Source: Streptomyces lavendulae subsp. lavendulae
GTDB lineage: Bacteria > Actinomycetota > Actinomycetes > Streptomycetales > Streptomycetaceae
Direction of reading: 5' to 3'
DNA: 64,000 nt
Assembly: GCF_002803845.1 (NCBI RefSeq)
Contig: NZ_CP024985.1
Location: forward strand, 2,914,001-2,978,000
The position numbers and the translations under genes are program-made. Below the pieces are notes generated by a model, which saw only the letters and a program-made list of their open reading frames with translations, was not told the DNA's origin and made no database searches. Shown piece after piece: positions 21,894 through 30,356 of this stretch. How positions within the stretch are numbered: the stretch's first letter is position 1; every line of letters begins with the position of its first letter.

Positions 21894-22984
21894 AGCTTCG
21901 GCGCAATCTCTTCGGTCCAGATCCGGGTCCGCTCCTCCTGCGACATGTGGCAGGCGGACCAGTGCCGGCTGTCGTCCTCGGTCAGCTCGGGGCGCTGGGT
22001 GCGGGTGATGCCGCCCTTGGGCACGTCGGCGTAGGGGCACCGGGGGTTGAAGGCACAGCCGCTCGGGATGTTGATGAGGCTGGGCGGCGAGCCCTTGACC
22101 GGGATCAGGCGCTCGGTCTGGTCGCGGTCGATGCGCGGCATGGAGCCGAGCAGGCCCCAGGTGTAGGGGTGCCGGGGACCGTAGAAGACCTTCTCGGCGG
22201 TGCCGCGCTCGACGCACCGGCCGCCGTACATCACGAGGATGTCGTCGGCCATCTCGGCGACCACGCCGAGGTCGTGCGTGATCATGATGACCGCGGAGCC
22301 GAACTCCTTCTGGAGGTCGCGGATCAGGTCGAGGATCTGCGCCTGGACGGTGACGTCCAGGGCTGTGGTCGGCTCGTCCGCGATGAGCAGCTCGGGGTTG
22401 TTGACCAGCGCCATCGCGATCATCGCGCGCTGGCGCATGCCGCCGGAGAACTCGTGCGGGTAGGCGTCCACCCGCCGGTGGGGCTCCGGGATGCCCACGC
22501 GGTCGAGCATCTCGACGGCGCGGGTGCGGGCCGTCTTCTTGTCGACGTCGTGGTGGGTCCGGTAGGCCTCGACGATCTGCTTGCCGACCGAGTAGTACGG
22601 GTGCATCGCGGACAGCGGGTCCTGGAAGACCATCGCCATCTTGCGGCCGCGCAGGCGGCGCACCCGGTCGGCGTCGGCGGCGACCAGGTCCTCGCCGTCG
22701 AGCACGACCTCGCCCGAGATGTGGGGGCGGCTGCGTGCGTTGCCGGTGCGGTGCAGGCCCATGATGGCCAGCGAGGTCACCGACTTCCCGGAGCCGGACT
22801 CGCCCACGATGCCGAGGGTCTTGCCGCGTTCCAGGTCGAAGGAGAGTCCGTCGACGGACTTCACCAGGCCGTCGTCGGTCGGGAAGTGCACGCGCAGGTC
22901 GCGTACGGAGAGGAAGGGGGCCGCGTCGCGCGGTCCGCCCTGCTCCGGGACGAAGGCGGGCTCGTCGGAAACGGTCTTGGTCAC
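21890..22984 (-). CDS. Oligopeptide/dipeptide ABC transporter ATP-binding protein (OppD/DppD-like)
   Basis: A 364-residue ATPase, partner of the OppF-like protein. Walker [14 protein letters not shown], signature [16 protein letters not shown], Walker [13 protein letters not shown]. The C-terminal peptide-transporter extension includes [11 protein letters not shown]. The GTG start at 22984 overlaps the permease stop and its own stop overlaps the next GTG, so the three genes are translationally coupled. Heterodimeric OppD/OppF pairs energise import of peptides captured by the lipoprotein at 24156-25916. Confidence 0.95.
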
Positions 22985-23982
22985 GTCAGCCTCACGCGCG
23001 GGTCGATGACGGCGTACAGCAGGTCCACGATCAGGTTGGCCATCACCACGAACAGCGCGGCGAGCAGGGTGACTCCCATGATCACGGGGAGGTCGCCCTG
23101 GCCGATGGCGGCGACGGCCGCCGTCCCCAGACCCTGGAAGTTGAAGGTCGTCTCGGTGAGCACCGCGCCGCCGAGGAGTCCGCCGAGGTCGAGGCCGAAC
23201 ATCGTGACGATCGGGGTGAGGGTGGAGCGCAGGGCGTGCTTGCGGATGACCACGCCCTCCTTGAGTCCCTTGGCGCGCGCCGTGCGGATGTAGTCCTCGC
23301 CGAGGACTTCCAGCATGGTCGCCCGGGTGATGCGGGCGTAGGTGGCGGCGAAGAGGAAGGCCAGGGTGACCCAGGGCAGGATCATGCTGTTGAGCCAGGC
23401 CAGCGGATCCTCGGTCAGGGGTTTGTAGTTGGATACGTCCAGCCAGCCGAGGCTGTAGACGAAGACCGCCGGGGCCACCATGCCGGTGAAGAAGATCGGC
23501 AGGGAGACGCCGGCGAGGGCGCCGACCATGACGGTGCGGTCGATGGCGGTCCGGCGTTTGAGCGCCGAGACCACTCCGGTGGCCACACCGGCCAGAACCC
23601 AGATGACCGCCGCGCCGAGGGCGAGCGACAGGGTGACCGGCATGCGGTCGAGCATGGTCTGCCAGACGGGTGCCTCGCTCTTGAAGGAGTAGCCGAAGCA
23701 CGGCGCGGCGCAGTGCGTGACCTCGGTGCCCGCGTCGTAGTCGCGGCCGACGAAGATCCCCTTGAGGAACACCCAGTACTGCTCGGAGATCGGCTTGTCG
23801 AAGCCCATCTTGACCCGGATGCCCTGCAGGGCGGTCTCGCTGGTCTCGCGGCCGGCGTACATGAGCGCGGGGTCGCTGCCGGTCAGCTTGGGGACCGCGA
23901 AGAAGATGCCGAAGGTGACCGCGGAGACCACCAGCAGCGTGGCGGCGACGTTGAAAAGCCGCCGTATGAGGTAGACGAGCAC
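22981..23982 (-). CDS. Peptide ABC transporter permease (OppB/DppB-like)
   Basis: A 333-residue inner-membrane permease with about six helices. The first is at residues 10-30. The EAA-loop region reads [17 protein letters not shown], the site that docks the ATPases. The periplasmic-side insert contains two cysteines (THCAAPCFG), which could form a disulfide. The start is GTG with a weak ribosome site, and two strong hairpins lie between it and the upstream binding-protein gene. Expression may therefore depend on partial read-through. Confidence 0.93.
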   Translation of the reverse strand: MLVYLIRRLFNVAATLLVVSAVTFGIFFAVPKLTGSDPALMYAGRETSETALQGIRVKMGFDKPISEQYWVFLKGIFVGRDYDAGTEVTHCAAPCFGYSFKSEAPVWQTMLDRMPVTLSLALGAAVIWVLAGVATGVVSALKRRTAIDRTVMVGALAGVSLPIFFTGMVAPAVFVYSLGWLDVSNYKPLTEDPLAWLNSMILPWVTLAFLFAATYARITRATMLEVLGEDYIRTARAKGLKEGVVIRKHALRSTLTPIVTMFGLDLGGLLGGAVLTETTFNFQGLGTAAVAAIGQGDLPVIMGVTLLAALFVVMANLIVDLLYAVIDPRVRLT

Positions 23983-23988
23983 TGCAGT

Positions 23989-24030
23989 CGGCCGCCCGGG
24001 GCGGGCGGCCGCCGTCCCGCGTGGGGACGG
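23989..24030 (-). promoter_or_regulatory. Paired intercistronic hairpins in the transporter operon
   Basis: Two adjacent perfect hairpins lie between the binding-protein gene and the OppB-like gene: CGGCCGCCCG/CGGGCGGCCG (10-bp stem, 3-nt loop; 23989-24011) and CCGTCCC/GGGACGG (24012-24030). In such operons, hairpins after the binding-protein gene commonly protect its mRNA or stop most transcripts, giving excess binding protein. That role is inferred here. The rest of the gap (24031-24155) has short repeats of ACTTGCGT and no gene. Confidence 0.55.
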
Positions 24031-24155
24031 CAGCCGCCGCCTGCGGCCTTCACCTGCCCTTCGGACTAGCGCACGTGCGGTGAAGGCACTTACTTGCGTA
24101 CTTGCGTAGTTGCTGCTGTCTTACGGGCCCTCGCGGGCCGGTACTGCTCGCCCGA

Positions 24156-25916
24156 CTACTTGCCGACGCCCAGGACCGCGAGGTCGATGCGGCCCATCGA
24201 GTCGTTGAAGTAGACGTTGGTCAGACGCGGGTTGTGGTAGATCAGCGCCTTGTCGAAGTTGATCGGCAGGTAGAGCGCCTTCTCCATGACCTTCTGGTTG
24301 ATCTGGCCGTAGAACGGGGCGGCGGCCTCAGGGGTGGCGGCGGCAGCGGCGGTCTTGAACAGGCCGTTGATCTCCGGGTCGTTGACCTCGGTGTAGTTGT
24401 TGTTGCCGTTCGGCAGGATGAACGAGCCGTCGACCAGCGGCTGCAGGAAGCCCGAGCCGGAGTTGTAGTCGGCGCCCCAGCCCATGACGATGATGCCGTA
24501 GTTCTTCTTCTTCACGTTCTCGGGCGAACCGATCGTGGAGGAGGAGAGCTTGCCGTCGTACTGGTCGATCGTCGCCTTGACGCCGATCTTGGCGAGCGCG
24601 GCCTGGAGGGACTCGGCGCTCTTGACCTCGGGGGCGCGGTTGTTGCGGACCGCGATGGTGGTCTCGAAGCCGTCGGGCTTGCCGCAGGCCTTGAGCGCGG
24701 CCTTGGCCTTGTCCAGCTGCGGCTTGCCGGAGGTCAGGTTGAACGGGTCGTACTTCTTGTCCGAGCCGGGGATGCCGGGCGGCAGCATGTTCGCGCCGAG
24801 GTCACCGCTGGTCGGGCCACCGCGGGCGTTCTGCAGCGACTTCGGGTCGGCCGCGTAGATGACGGCCTTGCGGCACTCGATGTTGTCGAACGGCGCGACC
24901 GTCTGCGGGAAGGCGAAGTAGCGGATGTAGCCCGTGTAGGGGTTGTCCGCGTTCTTCTTGAGGTTCGCGTCCTTGAGGATCTTGTTCTTGGCCGCCTGCT
25001 GGACACCGGTGCCGTCGACGGCGAGGTCGATGTCGCCGGAGAGCAGGCGCTGGTCCATGTCGTCCGGGTTGGTGGTGACCGTGAAGGTGACCTTGTCCGG
25101 CAGACCCTTGCGGATCGTGTCGGTGGCCTGGTCCCAGTTCTCGTTGCGGACGAAGGTCGCGCCCTTGCCCGAGGCGAAGGACTCCACCTTGTAGGGACCG
25201 GTGGCGACCGGCTTGTTGGTGTACGAGGCGCCCTCGTCCTTGCCCGCCGGGACCGGCGAGGAGGACGGCATGGCCAGCAGGTACTTGAAGTCGGAGTTGG
25301 CGCTCGCCAGGTTGAAGACGATCGTGTGGTCGTCCGGCGTCTCGACGGACTTCAGGCCCATCTTGTTCGGGTCGGTGTCCTTGTAGGGACCCGGGTACTT
25401 CTGGCCCTGGTCGAGCAGGTCGATCAGGTACGTCGGACCGCCGGACAGCACGTCCTGCGCGAAGACGCGCTCGATGCCGTACTTGAAGTCCTTCGCGGTG
25501 ATCGGCGAGCCGTCCTCGAACTTCACGCCGTCCTTGATCTTGACGGTGTACGTCTTGCCGTCGTTGCTCAGGACGGGCTCGCCCGCGGCGAGGTCCGGGA
25601 CCAGCTTGGTGCCGGCCGCGCCGGGCTTGCTGTCGTAGGCGTACAGCTGGCGGATGTAGAGGCGCTGCAGGTTCCACACGAAGCCGTAGTAGGCGCGCGC
25701 CGGGTCGAGGAAGTCGACGTCCTGCGGGGACCAGAGCTTCAGCTCGCCGCCCTTGGCGTCGGAGGCGTTGACCAGGGAGGCGGTGGCACCGCTGTAGCCC
25801 TTGTCGCCCTTGTCGTCGCTGCCGTCTGCCTTCTTGTCGTTGCCACCGCACGCGGCGGTCAGCGACAGGGCGGCGATCACGGCGGTGATCGCGAGTGCCT
25901 GCTTTCTGCGGATCAC
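24156..25916 (-). CDS. Peptide-binding lipoprotein, solute-binding protein family 5
   Basis: A 586-residue extracellular binding protein of the OppA/DppA family. The lipobox LTAAC ends at Cys23, after a basic/hydrophobic signal peptide. A charged linker (GNDKKADGSDDKGDKG) follows. The family-5 core is clear, with DGVKFEDGSPITAKDFKYGIE and a late PINFDKALIYHNPRLTN. The GTG start has GGAGG upstream at good spacing. Second gene of the operon. From memory, the set resembles BldK-type and SCO5476-5480-type importers of Streptomyces, but specificity cannot be read from sequence. Confidence 0.94.
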   Translation of the reverse strand: MIRRKQALAITAVIAALSLTAACGGNDKKADGSDDKGDKGYSGATASLVNASDAKGGELKLWSPQDVDFLDPARAYYGFVWNLQRLYIRQLYAYDSKPGAAGTKLVPDLAAGEPVLSNDGKTYTVKIKDGVKFEDGSPITAKDFKYGIERVFAQDVLSGGPTYLIDLLDQGQKYPGPYKDTDPNKMGLKSVETPDDHTIVFNLASANSDFKYLLAMPSSSPVPAGKDEGASYTNKPVATGPYKVESFASGKGATFVRNENWDQATDTIRKGLPDKVTFTVTTNPDDMDQRLLSGDIDLAVDGTGVQQAAKNKILKDANLKKNADNPYTGYIRYFAFPQTVAPFDNIECRKAVIYAADPKSLQNARGGPTSGDLGANMLPPGIPGSDKKYDPFNLTSGKPQLDKAKAALKACGKPDGFETTIAVRNNRAPEVKSAESLQAALAKIGVKATIDQYDGKLSSSTIGSPENVKKKNYGIIVMGWGADYNSGSGFLQPLVDGSFILPNGNNNYTEVNDPEINGLFKTAAAAATPEAAAPFYGQINQKVMEKALYLPINFDKALIYHNPRLTNVYFNDSMGRIDLAVLGVGK

Positions 25917-25957
25917 GGTTGTCCAACCTCCAGAGGTGGGTGAATCGAAGAAGCGGT

Positions 25958-26950
25958 TCAGCTGCCCTTGGGGTCGAGTGCGTCACGCAGCCCGTCCCCG
26001 AAGAGGTTGAACGCCAGGACGGTGATGAAGATCGTGATACCCGGGACCACCATGTACATGGGGTCGTCCTGGTAGATGGGGACGGCGTCGGAGAGCATCT
26101 TTCCCCAGGAGGCCGTGGGCGGCTTGACGCCGGCACCCAGGAAGCTGAGGGCCGCTTCCGTCAGGATGTTGGTCGGAATGATCAGCGTCGAGTAGACGAG
26201 GATCGGCGCGATCAGGTTGGGCAGCAGCTCCTTGATCAGGATGTAGCCGCGGCCCGCGCCGAGGCTGCGTGCGGCCTCGACGTACTCGCGTTCACGCAGG
26301 GAGATCGTCTGGCCCCGGACGATACGGCCGATGTACGGCCAGCCGAAGAAGCCGATGACGACGATCAGCACGCCCATCCGGACGCCCGAACCCTCGAACC
26401 CCCACAGGGAGTTGGGGACCACGGAGACCAGGGCGATGGTGAACAGCAGCTGCGGGAAGGCCAGCAGCAGGTCCATCACGCGGCTGATGACGGCGTCGAC
26501 CCAGCCGCCGAGGAAGCCGGCCAGGGCGCCGAGCAGGCTGCCCAGGACGACCGAGACGAAGGCCGCCAGGAAGGCGACGACCAGGGAGATGCGGGCGCCG
26601 TAGACGATCCGGCTGAACACGTCGCGGCCGTTGGTCGGTTCGACGCCCAGCAGGAAGTCGGAGCTGATGCCGCCGAAGGAGCCGAGCGGCGTGCCCAGGT
26701 CCGGGTCGATCATGTCCTCGTGGAACTCGTTGGGATCGTGCCCCAGCAGGCCCACGATCAGCGGCGCGAAGACCGCCACCAGGATCAGGAGGATCACGAC
26801 CACGCCGCCGGTCAGCGCGACCTTGTCGCGCTTGAGCCGCATCCAGGCGATGCGGCCGGGCGAGCGGCCTTCGATGGCCTTGGCAGGGACGTCGGCTACG
26901 GACACGGGTGCGGGCGTTTCCGCGCTCGTGTCGTGCTGTGGTGCCGTCAT
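25958..26950 (-). CDS. Peptide ABC transporter permease (OppC/DppC-like)
   Basis: A 330-residue permease, first gene of the operon. It has an N-terminal cytoplasmic segment, about six helices, the OppC-type periplasmic loop (GTPLGSFGGISSDFLLGVEP) and the EAA loop EREYVEAARSLGAGRG. It starts MTAPQHDTSAETP at 26950. The frame is open for another 88 codons upstream, but those encode Arg/Thr/Ala repeats from a repetitive leader, so they are excluded. A 41-bp gap separates it from the binding-protein gene. Confidence 0.93.
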   Translation of the reverse strand: MTAPQHDTSAETPAPVSVADVPAKAIEGRSPGRIAWMRLKRDKVALTGGVVVILLILVAVFAPLIVGLLGHDPNEFHEDMIDPDLGTPLGSFGGISSDFLLGVEPTNGRDVFSRIVYGARISLVVAFLAAFVSVVLGSLLGALAGFLGGWVDAVISRVMDLLLAFPQLLFTIALVSVVPNSLWGFEGSGVRMGVLIVVIGFFGWPYIGRIVRGQTISLREREYVEAARSLGAGRGYILIKELLPNLIAPILVYSTLIIPTNILTEAALSFLGAGVKPPTASWGKMLSDAVPIYQDDPMYMVVPGITIFITVLAFNLFGDGLRDALDPKGS

Positions 26951-27101
26951 CGTGGTGGGGACCCCTCTCGGCCGACGGGTTGCCGGCCCATGCCCGCCGC
27001 TGTGGCGGCGTTGGTGCGGAGTGGCGCTCGGAGTGCTCGGGACACGTGGAACGCGTGCGAAGTGCGGTGGGAGGTGCGAACTGCGGACTGCGAAAAGCGG
27101 G

Positions 27102-27197
27102 GCTATACGAACTGCTATACGAACTGCTGTGCGAATTGCTGTACGGAGCGCGGTGCGATGCAGCCGACGTGCGAGAAGTGCGGGAAGTGCGGGAAGT
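27102..27197. repeat. Degenerate 12-nt and 9-nt tandem repeats upstream of the peptide transporter
   Basis: Four consecutive 12-nt units (GCTATACGAACT twice, then GCTGTGCGAATT and GCTGTACGGAGC; 27102-27149) are followed by three 9-nt units (GCGAGAAGT, then GCGGGAAGT twice; 27171-27197). Related GTGCGAA and GTGCGG words fill 27015-27100. The block is 150-250 bp upstream of the first transporter gene and less GC-rich than its surroundings. The rest of the 26951-27631 spacer holds an inverted repeat (27388-27410) and a terminator (27481-27510), and no gene I can support. Confidence 0.7.
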
Positions 27198-27387
27198 GCC
27201 GTGTGAAACAACAAGCGAAGTCCACGTGCCGAACCGCGCCCTGGAGGACTGACCGGCTCTTGGGTGGGGAGTCTTCATCGGGCGCTCGACCAGCCGCCAG
27301 ACCCGCAGATGAATGGATGCGCAACCGTGATCTGACGCCCCGGTTCCCGTTATCCGGACTCCGCTCACGGCTCAGCGGAGCAAGACC

Positions 27388-27410
27388 GTCCGTTCGGTAC
27401 ACAAACGGAC
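27388..27410. promoter_or_regulatory. Inverted repeat GTCCGTT-N9-AACGGAC
   Basis: A perfect 7-bp inverted repeat with a 9-bp spacer in the spacer between the transporter operon and the SseB-like gene. It may be an operator or the base of an mRNA hairpin in the transporter leader, about 440 bp upstream of the first transporter start. No regulator gene is adjacent. Confidence 0.3.
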
Positions 27411-27480
27411 ATGCCGCCCAACACGCAGGAGGAGTGCGCCAATTGGACGCCCAACAGGGGTGATATCCGGACAAGGAGAA

Positions 27481-27510
27481 GGCCGCCGGGAACCGTGGTT
27501 CCCGACGGCC
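27481..27510 (-). terminator. Terminator downstream of the SseB-like gene
   Basis: GGCCG-C-CGGGAACC, a 2-nt loop and GGTTCCCG-A-CGGCC form a 13-bp stem with one mismatch. On the minus strand a T/C-rich run follows it. It lies about 120 bp after the stop of the SseB-like gene at 27632 and fits an intrinsic terminator. Confidence 0.7.
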
Positions 27511-27631
27511 GAAGGTCCGTCGAAGCTGTCCGTCTCAGGCCCCGGGCGCGCCCGCGCGAGTCCCTGTTGACGGGTCGGTACGGAGCCCCGTTCCGGCCCG
27601 GCGGAGCCGGTCAAGTGGTTTTCCGCGCGGG

Positions 27632-28372
27632 CTAGTACGCCGCGGCCTGGCCCTCGCGGTCGTAGAACGGCCGGGTCTGCGCCCGCAGCCACATCGCCAC
27701 CGGATCGTGCTCGTCCGCCAGCGCGACCGTGCACACGGGCACGCCCTCGGGGACCGCCCCGACCGACTGGCGCATCATCTCGCGTACGGATTCCAGCGCG
27801 GGCGCGGAGGCGTCGTACAGGTCGAGCCCCACCGCGAGGTAGGCCGTCCCGAGCGCGGGCTGGACCCACGCCCGGCGCAGCGACCTGACGGCCGGTGTGC
27901 GGTGCGCGTGCTGCGTCAGCAGCCCGTAGAACTGCGGGAGCTCCAGGGCGGGCTCGGAGAGCCGCAGCGGGCCCGCGGGCATGCGGTCCAGGCCGGTGGC
28001 GACGCGGCGCAGGTCGGCCCACGGGACGCCGAGGCCGCCGCCCGGGGCGTGCGGGTTGACCCACAGGCCCCAGCGGTCGGGGTAGAGGGCGCGGGCGATG
28101 TCCCGGCCGGTGACCACCTCGTAGCCGCGGTTCCAGCCGCTGGCGGCCAGCTCCTGCGGCGAGGTCACGCAGGGCGCGTATCCGAGGCCCTCGACCTCCA
28201 TGCCGCCGTACTGGGCGTCCGGCGAACCCGGCTGCCCCTGCCACAGCAGCATCCACAGCCTGCCCTCGGCGAGGGCGTGCAGGAATGACTCATAACTCTC
28301 ATAGCGCCCGGGAGTCACCTGGCGCAGCATGTGCTCGACCTGCCCGGCCGCGGCCGTGCCTGACGCACTCAC
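27632..28372 (-). CDS. SseB family protein (enhanced serine sensitivity-like), copy 1
   Basis: A 246-residue protein with the two-part SseB layout: an N-terminal SseB domain (FLHALAEGRLWMLLW, then the pattern around ALYPDRWGLWVNPHAPGGGL) and a C-terminal SseB domain ending MWLRAQTRPFYDREG. In Escherichia coli, SseB overproduction increases serine sensitivity; its biochemical role is unknown. It starts at GTG 28372, preceded by AGAGGGG. A second SseB-like gene lies immediately upstream (28429-29163), and serine/glycine genes lie 2 kb away, which makes a link to serine metabolism attractive but unproven. Confidence 0.85.
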   Translation of the reverse strand: MSASGTAAAGQVEHMLRQVTPGRYESYESFLHALAEGRLWMLLWQGQPGSPDAQYGGMEVEGLGYAPCVTSPQELAASGWNRGYEVVTGRDIARALYPDRWGLWVNPHAPGGGLGVPWADLRRVATGLDRMPAGPLRLSEPALELPQFYGLLTQHAHRTPAVRSLRRAWVQPALGTAYLAVGLDLYDASAPALESVREMMRQSVGAVPEGVPVCTVALADEHDPVAMWLRAQTRPFYDREGQAAAY

Positions 28373-28428
28373 CCGGTACCCCTCTTCGTCCGCCCGTCGT
28401 CCACCCGTACCAACCAGCTTAAGCGGCG

Positions 28429-29163
28429 CTAGGGAAGGTAGAAGGGGCGTACGCGCTCACGAATCCAGTCCGTGACCGGGTCCTCCGCCGCGTCCAGGAG
28501 GATCAACTGCACCGGCCAGGGCGCGGGTACGCGGGCCAGGGCGCGGCCGAGGGCCTCCAGGGGGGCGTCGCGCAGCCCGAGATCCTGTCCCACCAGCCGG
28601 ACGCCGACGTAGAGCTGCGGGGGGCCGGCCTCGACGCTGGCGAGGCAGCGGTGCGCGGCGGTGACCACGCCGGTGGCGCGGAACTCCTCGGCTGCGGCGG
28701 CCAGGAAGTCGACGGGGTCCTCCTGCCAGTCGGGCTCGAAGAGCCGGACGCGGCCGCCGGTGGCGGGGCCGTCGAGCGGGGTCCGGCCGGCGCGGCACAG
28801 CTCGGCGACGGCGGCGGGGGGCAGCGGTACCCCGACGGCGCCCTCGGGGTTCACGGCGATGCCGAGCTGCGGGGGCAGGCCGCGGGCGAACTCGACGGCG
28901 GGGGCGATCGCGAAGTCCATGGCGGGTCCGGCGCCGTGCCGGAACTGGGCCTCCGAGCTGTAGACGGGGACGTACGCCTCCCCGCCGATCAGCATCGTCG
29001 GGAGGTCGAGGGCGGCGTGGTCGGGGCTGCCGCCGTGGGGCAGGGGTACCCAGACCTGGCTGCGGCCGAGGGCCTCCAGGATCCGCGGCCCGGCGTCCGG
29101 GCGGCCGAGCGCCGCCCCGAGGACCTGTTCCAACTCGTTCGCCGGCCAGCCGCTGCCCTGCAT
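28429..29163 (-). CDS. SseB family protein, copy 2
   Basis: A 244-residue paralogue of the downstream SseB-like protein with the same domain order and the same closing motif (DWIRERVRPFYLP versus MWLRAQTRPFYDRE). The C-terminal half matches in layout (LYVGVRLVGQDLGLRDAPLEA). The ATG at 29163 has AGGGG and GGAGG upstream. The two SseB genes are separated by 56 bp and read together. The tandem arrangement suggests duplication or a heterodimer. Confidence 0.82.
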   Translation of the reverse strand: MQGSGWPANELEQVLGAALGRPDAGPRILEALGRSQVWVPLPHGGSPDHAALDLPTMLIGGEAYVPVYSSEAQFRHGAGPAMDFAIAPAVEFARGLPPQLGIAVNPEGAVGVPLPPAAVAELCRAGRTPLDGPATGGRVRLFEPDWQEDPVDFLAAAAEEFRATGVVTAAHRCLASVEAGPPQLYVGVRLVGQDLGLRDAPLEALGRALARVPAPWPVQLILLDAAEDPVTDWIRERVRPFYLP

Positions 29164-29243
29164 GTACCCCTGCCTCCGTACGGTTCCGCCCCGATGTCGC
29201 CCCGAGGCTACCGCCCACCCCTGATCCCCCTCCCCCGCAGCCC

Positions 29244-29894
29244 TCAGAAGAAGCAGATGCGGGTCACCGCCGCCGCCGAGCGGCGGTCCAGGATGACCGC
29301 GGAGTCGCATCCCGCCGGCAGGCGTCCGGCCTCGGCGTCGCGCAGCAGCCGTCCCACCGCGCCCCGGTGCCGTGCGAAGGCATACGCCGAGACCCGGCGC
29401 CCCCGCGCCTCCTGCCCGGAGCGGGCCTCCTCGGCCGTGGTGTCCAGCAGCAGCAGGTGCAGCGAGCGGCCCCGGCGCCGGGCGGCCGCGGCGAGCATCC
29501 CCCGCACCCACATCTGGGTGCCGCAGTCGTGGACCACCACGGAGTCCCCCGTGCGCAGCCGCCGCCACAGCCCCCAGTAGTGCGCGGCCCGCACCAGCGG
29601 CCGGTACACGGCGTAGGGCAGGGCCCCCGGCATCCGGCGCTCCCAGCGTTCGCGGGCGTCCTGGGAGTCGATGCCGCCGTCCTCGGCCGCCCGCTTGATC
29701 AGGGTGCTCTTGCCGCCGCCGGGCAGGCCGGAGACCACCACGATGTCCCCGGCGGGGAAACCGAGCCGCCGCGGCCCGGCCACCGCTGCGCCGCGCAGGT
29801 CGCGGACCCGGCCGGCCGGCCGCGGCCGCGGACTGCGCTGGGCCGGGACCCCGTCCACCGTTCCCGTCGCCGCCAGCACTCCGAATCTCCGCAC
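29244..29894 (-). CDS. P-loop NTPase/kinase-like protein (AAA_33 type)
   Basis: A 216-residue protein with a clear Walker A, VVSGLPGGGKSTLIKRA (about residues 52-69), and the general layout of small AAA_33 / zeta-toxin-like kinases. A Walker B-like VVVHDCGTQMW follows and an Arg-rich lid-like region (ARSGQEARGRRVSAYAFARH) comes late. It starts at GTG 29894 with GGGGGAGA upstream. Substrate unknown; a nucleoside/nucleotide or antibiotic kinase is possible. It precedes the two SseB-like genes on the same strand and is divergent from the glycine-riboswitch operon. Confidence 0.75.
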   Translation of the reverse strand: MRRFGVLAATGTVDGVPAQRSPRPRPAGRVRDLRGAAVAGPRRLGFPAGDIVVVSGLPGGGKSTLIKRAAEDGGIDSQDARERWERRMPGALPYAVYRPLVRAAHYWGLWRRLRTGDSVVVHDCGTQMWVRGMLAAAARRRGRSLHLLLLDTTAEEARSGQEARGRRVSAYAFARHRGAVGRLLRDAEAGRLPAGCDSAVILDRRSAAAVTRICFF

Positions 29895-30078
29895 AGTGAT
29901 CGTCTCCCCCCGAATCGGGTCGCCAGGACCCCGTGCCCACTGAGTGTAAAGAGACGGTAATCCGGTGGCCTCGGTTCCGGTCCGTCCGTTCTTCCAGGGC
30001 CCCACTGCCCGCTCCCGAGCGTCCCGTGCAATGATGTGCGCCATCTGGACACCAACTGCATACCGGCCGCTTGAATCC

Positions 30079-30316
30079 GCGCGGGAGAGTCCCGGCACGC
30101 CGCGAGGCCGTGCCCGGGCGCCGAAGGAGCAAGTACCTCCCTTGAATCTCTCAGGCCCCGTACCGCGTGGATGAGGCAGATCTGAAAAGCGAGCGACGAC
30201 GTCCGTCCCCCGACGGCCGCCGCGCGCTCCACCCAAGGTGCAAGCCAGGGCGTCCCGCCGTGTCGCGGGAACTCTCGGCGAACCTCTCAGGTTCCGATGA
30301 CAGATGGGGAGGATCG
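30079..30316 (+). ncRNA. Tandem glycine riboswitch upstream of gcvT
   Basis: Two gcvT-type aptamers in a row. The first holds GCGGGAGAGTCCCGGC, GCGCCGAAGGAGCAAG and CTCTCAGGC (30079 to about 30193). The second holds CCAAGGTGCAAGCC, GCGGGAACTCTC, CTCTCAGGTTCCGATGACAG and GGGGAGG (about 30199-30316). This is the classic cooperative glycine sensor that switches on the glycine cleavage system. It ends about 40 bp before gcvT, so control of translation initiation or of a nearby terminator is plausible. Boundaries are approximate. The 29895-30078 stretch before it should hold the promoter. Confidence 0.92.
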
Positions 30317-30356
30317 TCCTCGTCATGTCATGCCCTGGGACCCGGGAGCCACACCC

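Noticed and set aside
27102..27197. Possible CRISPR array (tandem short repeats)
   Set aside because: Repeats are contiguous, only 9-12 nt and degenerate, with no spacers and no cas genes nearby.
26951..27214. 88-codon N-terminal extension of the OppC-like permease
   Set aside because: It encodes Arg/Thr/Ala repeats from the repetitive leader and precedes the normal permease start; not counted as protein.
27158..27463. Short frame with a CEKCGKCGKC cysteine cluster upstream of the peptide transporter
   Set aside because: The Cys/Lys pattern is a direct translation of the GTGCGGGAA repeats, codon bias is lost downstream and no homologue is recognisable; treated as a by-product of the repeat.
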